A stretch of DNA of 64,000 nt from CAYVZU01 sp964455935 (GTDB taxonomy: Bacteria; Fibrobacterota; CAYVZU01): positions 21,508 through 85,507 of the forward strand of contig CAYVZU010000003.1 in NCBI GenBank assembly GCA_964455935.1. The letters are read 5' to 3'. Position 1 is the first letter of the stretch; each line of letters opens with the position of its first letter. A model generated the notes under the pieces. It did not search any database. It was not told where the DNA came from and saw only the letters and a list, made by a program, of their open reading frames with translations. This document shows, piece by piece, positions 52,482-63,200 of this stretch. The position numbers and the translations under genes were made by a program.

Positions 52482-53624
52482 ATGAGAGCTTGGTTATCGA
52501 TTCTGGTTCTGTGCCTGGCCGGTCTGGTCGTGGCGCAGGACGCGACAGGCCCTGTGGTCACGCCCTATGGTTTGGCCATGTATCGTTTCCGTGAAGAGAT
52601 TATAATGAAGTCCGGCGATAACATGGCGGACTCCTCGCTGACGAATTACGTAAACACCGTCGCTTACAAGTTCGGCTCGAAGATCAAGCTGAATGATCGG
52701 GTTTCATTTCAGTTCGAGATTGCCAATGACTGGAATGCGACCGAAGCAGTGAATCTGGCGAACTGGAACTACATGGGAAAGCGTGCGCTGACCAAAGGCG
52801 GCCAGTCCTTCTTTCCATATCTTACCCTAGCCAATGTGGTATTTGATGCTGGAAGCTACCACATGAGCACCGGCGTGATCGGTCTTCAGAGCACCGCGGC
52901 TTCCGCTCTGCTGGCTGCCTCGCTATTCCAGAATAGAACGTATGCTCTAGCATCGCACCTGCCCTGGGCCACTGTAACCAGTGGAGGAATTCCCGGATTC
53001 CGGCTTGGTGCACCTGTTGCCAAGGGCGATTTCAAATTGGGTCTGGATGTGACAACCTCGATTGTCGAGGAGCGCGGTGTACTCTACAGTGGTGAGGACA
53101 GCACGAACTCGAATAACAGCGCGATGCTTGTGAATCTCGATGTTCCCATGAGCACGGGCGCACTCACGCTTTGTCCGCAGGCCTTTCTGGTGACCGACCG
53201 GAATTTCCGCGATGCCGGTTCCGAGAACGAGGGCGATATGGAAGTGATCGCCGGTGTCGAAGCCGGGTATAAGCTCAGCGATGTCGTTTCGTTGCGCGGA
53301 GGCATTGGTATTGGCATGATCTCGAATCTGAATACCGAGTCCGCCGACAGCGCGCAGTATGACCGCTTGGGCATCAATGGTGCCGTCGGCACGACAATCA
53401 AAGCGGGGCCCGGAAAACTGGATATCGATGCCGCGTTTTCTCAGGCAACCGATGCCAAGGACAGTTCGAAAGACGTGACCTACCCGTACTTTGATCTGAA
53501 ATACGGCTATCCGCTCAACAAAAACTTCGTGGTGATGCCCCGGGTGCGGCTCTTTATTACTTCGACCGAGACTTACAGCATCAATCACATCCGGCCGGAA
53601 ATGATTTTTTCCGGAGCATTCTAA
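52482..53624 (+). CDS. Outer-membrane beta-barrel protein
   Basis: A 380-residue protein with a signal peptide (WLSILVLCLAGLVVA, likely cleaved before QDATG) and alternating hydrophobic/polar strands typical of a porin-like barrel, ending in a C-terminal Phe (IFSGAF), the outer-membrane insertion signal. AGGAGG lies before the ATG and a strong terminator follows. No known porin family is recognised with confidence. It is the clearest sign of a Gram-negative envelope. Confidence 0.8.
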   Translation: MRAWLSILVLCLAGLVVAQDATGPVVTPYGLAMYRFREEIIMKSGDNMADSSLTNYVNTVAYKFGSKIKLNDRVSFQFEIANDWNATEAVNLANWNYMGKRALTKGGQSFFPYLTLANVVFDAGSYHMSTGVIGLQSTAASALLAASLFQNRTYALASHLPWATVTSGGIPGFRLGAPVAKGDFKLGLDVTTSIVEERGVLYSGEDSTNSNNSAMLVNLDVPMSTGALTLCPQAFLVTDRNFRDAGSENEGDMEVIAGVEAGYKLSDVVSLRGGIGIGMISNLNTESADSAQYDRLGINGAVGTTIKAGPGKLDIDAAFSQATDAKDSSKDVTYPYFDLKYGYPLNKNFVVMPRVRLFITSTETYSINHIRPEMIFSGAF

Positions 53625-53650
53625 ATATTTCAATTCTTCCGGAAACCAGC

Positions 53651-53676
53651 AGGGGCGGCCCGTCGGGCCGCCCCTT
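53651..53676 (+). terminator. Intrinsic terminator after the outer-membrane protein gene
   Basis: AGGGGCGGCCC (53651-53661), a 3-nt loop, then GGGCCGCCCCT (53665-53675) form an 11-bp GC-rich stem, followed by a T-rich stretch TACTATTTCTTCTTA. Good rho-independent terminator. Confidence 0.85.
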
Positions 53677-53910
53677 ACTATTTCTTCTTAATGGAATTTC
53701 CATCCTGCTGCTTGGGCCGCGCCGGTTCGCTATTGCATTGCGTTTGGGTCAAGGCCGCCCCCGTTGATTTCCTTGGCCGGTGTTTTCGGCCGCCTTCTGG
53801 CAGAAACTGAAAATCGGAAATGGGACATCCCTTTTGCTTCCCCGCAATTCGCTTTCAAAATTTGTCAATAGGTTGCTGTCGATCCGGATTGTTCAATTTA
53901 TAAATTCCCA

Positions 53911-53938
53911 TTGACAAAGAAGCTAAATATTCTACATT
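53911..53938 (+). promoter_or_regulatory. Possible sigma-70 promoter
   Basis: TTGACA (53911-53916) is followed after 16 bp by TACATT (53933-53938). The -35 is perfect, the -10 is weak. It points toward the giant gene about 350 bp downstream. Confidence 0.35.
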
Positions 53939-54286
53939 AGAGAAGACGCCTTTTGGGGAGGGATTCCATCTCATGTTCCACGGCATGAATTGCCTTTGGC
54001 TTTCGCAGGCAAGATGCCTGGGCAACCAAGAGAACTTTCACTCAGCTTTCTCCTTCCGCTTTCATTGCTCCTTTGGAGGACAGATCTGTCCTCCGAACAT
54101 TAAAGCCGGCCAAAATAGTCTTAATAGAGTGTTGAATTTCACAACATACAATTGGGTTGAAACCAACATATAGTATTAGAAAAGGATGCTTTGTGGATTA
54201 TTTTGCGATTTCCGCGTTTAAGGTACATTTTTTGCGTGTAATCAACATTACCACATTATAAATGAAACTGGATTCTTGGAGGCTGT

Positions 54287-57200
54287 ATTAACCGATTCCT
54301 TTTTGCCGGATTCCTAAGCGCTTCAATTCTGTTCTCGGCGTCCGCCCAGACGCAGGTGTATTACTCGGTAGGGACATACGCTGGCGATTTGAAGATTTCC
54401 TCAAATATTTCGGTGGTTGGCACCACTGCTACATTCACAGCTGGGCAGGCTGCCAGTATAGGCGTTGGCGACCAGATCATCTACAACGCCATCGATACCT
54501 GCTACATTTCCGGTCGAACCAGTAGTACCATCTATTCGGTGGTTAATAAACTCGGCGGCGCACCTACGGCGCGAGCTGATGTGCCTGTGAATAGCATAAA
54601 GCGCGCTTTCAATACACTAAGGAGTGCGTTGGATACGCTCACCGGCGCCTGTGACATCAACCACCTCAACACGTTTAGCCTGGTTGGCAACAATTATGTC
54701 CTAAACTTAGCCTGCTATGGGGATGGCAAAGACTCGCTCTCGGCCGTTGTAACCAAATGGACCACCGGTGTCAACCAATACATTAGGATTTATACTCCTG
54801 TTTCCTCAAGTGAGGTAGGCATCAGCCAGCGACACGACGGGAAATGGAATACCTCCGCATACCGGTTGGAAGTGAATAACGCAACTGCTCTGAAGATCTC
54901 CGACGACCACGTCCGCGTCGACGGCTTGCAGGTGAGCATAACCACCACGGCCAGCTTCTATATGGGAATTTACGGCCAAGGTACGGGTGGATCCACGGAT
55001 ATTCGGATTTCGAATAACATTGTTAGGGGGAATGTTTCCGGCAGCTCGACGACACCAAAGGGAATTCAGGCCCAGTCCGGTTCGGCCTATCGGATTTGGA
55101 ACAATATCATCTATGGGTTCGGAGGTGCAACGGGAGCAGCTTATGGCATCTTGACGGACTTTGGTTCCTGCTCCTCCTATGTCTACAACAACACAATACA
55201 CACAGGGTGCCGCGGTATTGGACGGTCCGCCGGCTTCGTATTGGCCAAGAACAACATTGTGAGGTCGGACAGCATATGCTTTTCGGGGACTTTGGATGCT
55301 TCCTCCGGATACAATGTTTCCAATGACGGCAGCGCCACCGGCACGGGATCGAGGGCTAGCGCGATTGTTAGTTTTGCGGACACGGCTGCCAAAGATTTCC
55401 ACCTTTCCGCTTCGGATGCGGGCGCCAAAGGTTGGGGAGTTGACCTTTCAAGCGATCCAAAGCTGGCTGTCACTAGTGATATCGAAGGTGATGCCCGCAC
55501 AAATCCCTGGTGCATCGGCGCGGATGAGAATGATGTGCCTCCGCCGCCAAAGCAGATTTTCTATTCCGTGGGCGCGAACGTAAGCGCGCTATACAGCGGC
55601 AATGCATCTGCCACGAATGGAGTGCTCACGCTTTCCGCCGGCGCAGCGGATTACATAGGCATGGGAGATGAAATCCGGTACGGCACAAACCGGTATTATA
55701 TTACCTTCCGCGATTCCTCAACTTCCTTCAAAATCCAAAACTCCGCGGCAAACGGCGGAACACCTGGCGATACGCTCGTTAATTTTGCCGTGTCTGCAAT
55801 CTCAATTTATAGAGCTTTTAACTCGCTTTCAAGCGCCGAAGCCGGGGCTGGGGATGCAAGTCACCTGAATACCCTAAACCTGGTAACGGGCAACTACATC
55901 TTGAACATAGCGTGCTACGGTGATGGTGCGGATGCCACGGCTGTTACAATCGATGGTTACACCGCCGATGCAACTCATTACGTCCGGATCTTTACGCCGG
56001 TCACTAGTAGCGAAGTTGGTGCGAGTCAGCGTCATGACGGAAAATGGAAGAGCAGTGGAGCCTACTTACTGGATGTTGCGACTTCGGGTAGTAGCTCGGC
56101 TCTTCTAATTCAGGACGACTACGTACGCGTTGAAGGTCTGCAAGTGGAGGCAACACCAACAAGCGGTGCCGGTATTGGAATTACATCGTTTTCCGGGACG
56201 CAGGAGATCCGGATTTCCAGCAATATTGTCAAAGGCGATAGCGCCTATGGTGTCGGCATCAATCTTGGCGGAAATGCCAACCGCGTGTGGAATAACTTGG
56301 TTTATGGTTGGACTAACGCCACGACCGGACTCGGTATTTCTATGTATTCAACGGCATTAACTTCCTATATCTGTAACAACACGATCACCGGATGCTACCG
56401 TGGTTTCTACATCGATTCCGGAACGTGGATATTGAAGAACAACCTTGCCTATGCCAATACGGATAACTATTGGGGTACATCAGGCGCGGGAAGCACGAAC
56501 AACCTTTCGGGGCCGGGCGCCGATGGCGAGATACCTTCTGCAAATGCAGTCAATGGCTTTGGCGTTGTATTCGTGGATGTGACCAATAAGGATTTCCATC
56601 TTGCTTCGGTGGATGTTAAGGCCAAGAATATGGGGGCAGATCTCACAAGCGACGGCAATCTGGCTTTCACCACCGATATCGACCGTGTTACGCGCACGGG
56701 CTCCTGGGACATTGGCGCAGACGAAGAACCCGGTGCTCCGGTTGTGGGCTACAATTCAGCAGGCGTCATTCAGGCTGCGTATGTCACTCAGTCCAATACG
56801 GGTGACGGCATCGTTACGATCCAGTTCCGTATTCAGGACGAACAAAGCAATAGTGTAACTCTCAGCAACTTTGAGTATAGCGTCGATAACGGCACCACAT
56901 GGAACCCGCCAACCAATGGGGATGCCTCGGGATGTCTTAGCGTAAATTGGAACAACGGCGGGTCTTCCTACACCTCCGCCATAAACTGGTCCGGCACAGT
57001 CCACAGCTTCACCTTCAACACCAAACATGCCGACCTTTTGGGCTTGGACAATGCTTTCCAGAATGACGTGAAGGTTCGTTTAAAGGCCCATGACGGAATC
57101 TACGGTGGATCTTTTGGCGTGTCGGAGGCGTTTGTGGTGGATAATGTCGCTCCAGCTCCAACCTCTATCACTATAACGGACAACGGCGGCTATACCGCCG

Positions 57201-60200
57201 ATGCGCAGCCGGATCTTACGATCAGCGCCACCGGCGCGGACTCCATGGCCTTCAAACTTGACGCGGGCACATGGTCGAGTTTCGAGCCCTATGCCGTTTC
57301 GAAGACGAATTTCCCCATTTCCGCAGGCGGCAATGGCGCAAAAACGGTTTACGTAATGTTCAAAGACCAGGCCGGGAATACCACCGACGGGTCGCTTAGC
57401 GATGGCACCAATTACGATGGTATCGTGCCGACAATTGACTCGATCACGACGACAAACGCCAATGGGACTTATGATGCCGGACAGAACATCGATGTTGTCG
57501 TGCACTTTTCCGAACCTGTCACGCTGAATGCCGGGAGTTTGGAGATCACCCTCGAGACGGGCACAACGGACCGGATGGTGGTAATCAACACCATTGTCAA
57601 TGCCGACTCCGCTGTGGGCGCATACACGGTCCAGGCTGGTGACACTTCGGCGGACTTGGCTGTGAATACCCTGTTCGTTAATGCAGGATCGATTCAGGAT
57701 GCGGCCGGCAATGTTGCAAATCTTACAATTCCTGGCGGCCTAAACCTTTCCGACTTGAAGAACATTGTAATCGATGGTTCGGCGCCAAAGGTTGTGAATG
57801 TTTACTCGGCGACCGCGCCTGGAACCTACGATGTCGGCCAATCGATTCAAATCATTGTGAAGTTCAGCAAGCCGGTTATGATGGCCGGGGGCGATCCAAA
57901 GCTGATGCTGGAGACCGGCGATACCGATAGGGTAGTGTTGCGCAATGCGGCATCAACAGGCGGGGATTCCATTGTATTTCCCTATACCGTGCAGCCCGGT
58001 GACACCACGCCCGACCTAGATTACCTAAATACCACCTCGCTTTCGCAAAATGGTGCAATTATAATGGGGCAAGCCGGCGGAACTCAGGCTGATACAACTC
58101 TGCCATTGCCGGGAACTGCCGGTTCGTTGGGCGCGAACGAGGCGATTGTAATTGATGGGATCCCGGCCAAGGTTGTGAGCGTAAGTTCGTTTCTTGGTGA
58201 CAGCACGTTTGATGTAGGCGCGCATGTGCCCATTGTGCTGCATTTCAACAAGATTGTTAATGTGACCGGCACGCCCATGCTGATGTTGGAGACGGGAACA
58301 ACTGACCGGCAGGCCGTTTATCAAATTGGCAGCGGTTCGGACACGCTGCTGTTTGATTACATGGTGCAAGCCAATGACACGACACCGGATCTTGATTACT
58401 TAAGCAGCACGGCCCTGTCTCGCAATGGCGGCCAGATTCAGGGTCCTGGCGGTGCTGCGGCGGATACGACATTGCCGGTACCGGGCGCATCGGGCTCGTT
58501 AAGTTTCACCCGAGCCATTGTGATCGACGCCACGCCGGCAAAGGTTGTGAGCGTCTACTCGACACTACCCGATGGCGCCTACAGCATGGGCCAGCCGATC
58601 GAGATTTTTGTGAAATTCAGCAAGATCGTGAACGTGACCGGCATGCCGCTACTGACCCTTGAAACGGGCGCTACGGATCGGACGGCTTCGTATCAGACCT
58701 CAGCGGCCAGCGATTCGATGCGGTTCCTCTACACGGTCCAGGCCAATGATTCAACCCCGGATCTGGACTACCTGAGCAGCACCGCGTTGAGTTTGAATTT
58801 CGGCCAGATCCAGGGCCCTGGCAGCGCTCCGGCCGATACAATGTTGCCCGCGCCGGGCGCTGCTGGTTCGCTGGGGGCAAACAATAGCATAGCCGTGGAC
58901 GCGGCCAAGCCGTTCAATGTGTCCACGTTCTCCGCGAACTACTTGATGGCCAACAGCATATGGATCAACTGGACTGCCTCGGTTTCGGCTGATGTGGAAT
59001 CCGTGATGGTGCGCTACAATACCGGTACGTTCCCCGCCAGCACAACCGAAGGCCTGCTCTGGAGCGAGTATCCGGGTACGGTGCTGAGCGACACGGTTAC
59101 TGGGTTATCCGAAAAAACGACCTATTACTTCGCCGCCTTCACGAAGGACTCAGTCGGTAACTGGAGCGATACAAGCGGATCCGCAAAGGCAAGCGCGGCA
59201 ATTCCCGATCTGACGCCGCCTTCCAACGTGACCGGCCTGTTGGCCACGGTCCTCGACAGCAGCAGCATCCAAATAGGCTGGGTGCCTTCGGCCTCCGCTG
59301 ACGCCGAATCCATCATGGTCCGCTACGACACGACGGGCACATTCCCGGCCGACACGTTCAGCAGTCTACAATGGGCGCGGCTCTCTCACGGCGTAACCTC
59401 GGATACACTGTTTGGGCTTACGCCCAAGAGGTGGTACCGGACCAGCCTGTTTGTCAAGGATTCGGCTGGACTTTGGAGCGCTTTCAGCACCGGCGCGCGC
59501 GACTCCGCTTACACGCCCGATGCCACGCCACCGTCCAATGTCTCCGCTTTCACGGCCACACGCACAAACGGCGATACGATCTCGCTCTCGTGGACGGCAT
59601 CCGTTTCGACCGACGCAGAGTCATTAAGGATCGTATACCGTACGGACGCGTACCCGACAAACCAACTCGACGGGACACTGTTGGTTGCCTCCGGTGCGTC
59701 GCTTGGATCGTGGGTGGCAAGCGGCTTTGCGCAAACCACGCTGTATTACTTTGCGGCTTTCGTGAAGGATTCCTCAGGTAACTGGAGCGTCGGCAGCAAT
59801 GACACGGCCTATGTGCCCGACTATACGCCGCCGACGTCACATTTGGTCAACATCCTCCCGCTGGCCACGAACAATGCCACGCCTCAGATTGCGCTTTCGG
59901 CGATTGGCGCGGATTCTATGCGCTTTGCGGTGCCCGATACGAACACGCCGAGCACGTGGATGGCCTACGATTCACTGTCCACGAATGTATCGATCAGTTC
60001 CGGTGGTGATGGCCTCAAGCATGTTTACGCGCAATTGAAGGATGTTGCCAACAACCTGACGGCATGGATCCGTGACTCCGTCGCCTACGATGCCACCGCA
60101 CCCATCGCCAATGCTGGCGCGAACAGTTACCAGAAGGCCACCTTCAGCCTGGCCGGTTCTTCTTCGGACGGGTTCGCGGGTGTGGCTTCAAACGTATGGC

Positions 60201-63200
60201 AGAAGGTCGGCGGCAGCGGGACCGTTTCGTTCGGCGACTCAAACAGCATTACTTCCTTCTGCTTCATGAGCGCCGATGGCGTCTATCTGTTGCATCTCAA
60301 GGTCACCGATGCGGCCGGTAACGTCAACTATGACACGGTACAGATTACCTGGGATGCTACGTTGCCCTTGGTCAACGCAGGCGCTGACGCGATCCACAAC
60401 GCCGCGTTTGCGCTGGCCGGTTCCTCTTCCGATTCGGGCTCGGGCGTCACGTCCAACGTCTGGCAAAAGCTAAGCGGCCCCGGAACCGTAACCTTCGCGG
60501 ATACAAATATGCTCTCTACCAGTTGTTCCATGGGAACGGACGGGGTCTATCTGCTGCGCCTGAAGACCGCTGACCTGGCCGGCAACATCGCCTACGATAC
60601 GGTCCAGATCACGTGGGATATCACCGCTCCTGTCGCAAATGCCGGGGTGGATGGGATCCACAATGCCGAGTTTAATCTGGCCGCAACGGCTTCCGATGCA
60701 ACCTCTGGCGTCCTATCCAATGTGTGGCAATTGGCGAGTGGGCCTGGAACAGTCACGGTCGCCGATTCCACATTGCTGACATCGGCTTGCTCCATGAACA
60801 TCGGCGGCATCTACCTGCTTCGCTTGAAGGTGACAGATTCCGCCGGCAACCAAAGCTATGACACGATCCAGATTACCTGGGACGCAATAGCTCCTTCCGT
60901 ACCATCCATAAACATTATTGCAGGGCTCACGAACGATGCCGATCCGGCTATCAGTCTTTCGGCCACCGGCGCCGACAGCATGCGCTTTGGCCAAGCCGCA
61001 GATACCGCGGCAACCGCGTGGAAGGCTTTTGCGGCCTCTGATAGCATAAACATCGGCGGCTTTGACGGCCTCAAAAAGATCTACGTGCAATACAAGGATC
61101 TTGCAGGCAACCTGAGCGGCTGGACCTCCGACTCGGTCACCTATGACGCGACGGCGCCCGTTCCAGTCACCATTGTGATCGCCGACAACAACGGCTATAC
61201 GAACAGCGCCGCGTCAACGCTTGCTCTTTCCGCCACAGGCGCCGACAGCATGCACTTTAAAATCAATGCGGGCACATGGACAGCCTATGAGCCGTATGCG
61301 ATTTCGAAGGCCGGTTTTGGCATTTCAACGGGCGGGGAGGGGACTAAGACCGTGTTCGTCATGTTCAAGGATCGGGCCGGCAACAGCAGCGATAGTCTGC
61401 TCAATGACGTGACAATCTATGACAGTTCGGCTCCGTCCGCCATCAGCATCAACATTCAGGCGGTGCTGACGCCGGATGTGGATCCTGCCATTAGCCTGTC
61501 GGCATCCGGCGCGGATAGTCTTCGTTTTGCGCTGGCTTTGGATACTGCGGCTGCTGCCTGGAAGTCCTACCGTACGCTCGACAGCCTTGATGTCAGCACC
61601 GGTGGCAGCGGGCTCAAGAAAGTATATGCGCAATACAAAGATCTGGCGGGCAACATGTCGGCTTGGGTATACGATTCGGTGGCCTATGATGCCGCGATGC
61701 CGTCTGGCTCCATCAATATCGTGGCCACACTCACGAACGATGCCGATCCTGCGCTGACGATGTCGGCCGTGAATGCGGACTCCATGAGGCTTGCGCTCGC
61801 TTCCGACACAACGGCCGCGGCGTGGCGGGCATTCCGCACGTCCGACAGCATTGTTGTCAGCACCGGTGGCGACGGGCTCAAGAAAATCTTTGCGCAGTTT
61901 AAAACCGTCCTGGGCGGCCGAAGTGCCTGGGTTTGTGATTCGGTTACCTATGACGGGACCGCGCCCGCGATCGTTGGCGTCGACATTCTCCCAACTCTTA
62001 CAAATGATGCGGACCCCGCCATCAACATCTCCGTCGTCGGCGCGGATTCCATGCGCCTGGCCTTGGCAGCTGATTCTTTGACCGCAAACTGGAAACTGGC
62101 AATAGGAAACGATAGCATCAATATCACTGCGGGTGGAGATGGGCTAAAGCGGGTCTTTGCTCAGTTCAAGGATCTGGCCGGCAATGCAAGTGCCTGGACT
62201 GCAGATTCCGTGACCTACGACGGCACGGCCCCTATGGGAACCATGGCGATATCGGACAACCAGGGAACCACGGTCGATTCGGCGCCGGCCTTCACCATTG
62301 TGACAGCCTCGTCTGCCGATAGCGTACGCCTCTCGCTGAGCTTGGCCAACGGACTTGCCGCCGCGTCCTGGAAGGCATTTCGGACGATGGATAGCCTGGT
62401 GCTGGTCGCCGGCGGTAACCGTATCTACGCACAGCTGAAGGACCTGGCTGGCAATATCGGCGCGGTCTTCAGCGACAGCACCTATTATGACTGCATTGCG
62501 CCTGCAAACCTGCTGACCCTGTCGGCTTCGGTCCTGGGTCCCAACCAGGCGCGCATTTTGTGGAACGCCTCGGCCCTGGCGGGCATGGATGCGGACTCGG
62601 TGGCGGTCTTGATGCGAATCGGAGACACGATCCGCAGCGTTTCGGATGCCGATGTTTCGGTCATTTCGCGCAAAGCCGTTGGCGACAGCGTTGTGATTCT
62701 GACGCTAAGCGCCCATACTCAATACAGCATCGCCCTGATCGTTCGCGACCTGCGCGCCAATTGGTCGGGCCTGGCGCAAGCCGCTCGGGCAACCATCATT
62801 ACGCCAAGCAGCGTGCCGGTCGCAACGGCATGGACAGATACCTCGATTATGGAGGACCTGACCTACTCGTATCAGATCCAGGCACAGGACGCTGACGGCG
62901 ATAGTCTCATTTACTCCTTGCGCTCCGCTCCTGCGGGCATGACGGTGACGGCGGCCGGCGCCGTCAATTGGCGGCCGACCAACACGGATATCGGTAAACA
63001 GGCGGCAGTGGTCCGGGTTGCCGACATATTCGGGTCCTGGACAGACCTGGCCTGCACGCTGAATGTCCAGAACGTCAATGATGTTCCGGACGTCGGATCC
63101 ATTTTCGCGTCCGACATGATATACGAAGACCAGGTATGCGCCGAAACGCTATTGGTGGTTGATCCGGATGCAGGTGACAGCCTCAACCTGTCGGTTCTGG

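Larger units (their letters stand above)
53625..54286. other. Intergenic region upstream of the giant gene, with a 20-bp perfect palindrome
   Basis: Besides the terminator and a promoter candidate, it holds a perfect palindrome GGAGGACAGATCTGTCCTCC at 54075-54094 and a short hairpin CAGGCA/TGCCTG at 54006-54020. No gene is supported. The palindrome lies about 200 bp before the giant gene and could be an operator or part of another small element. Confidence 0.6.
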
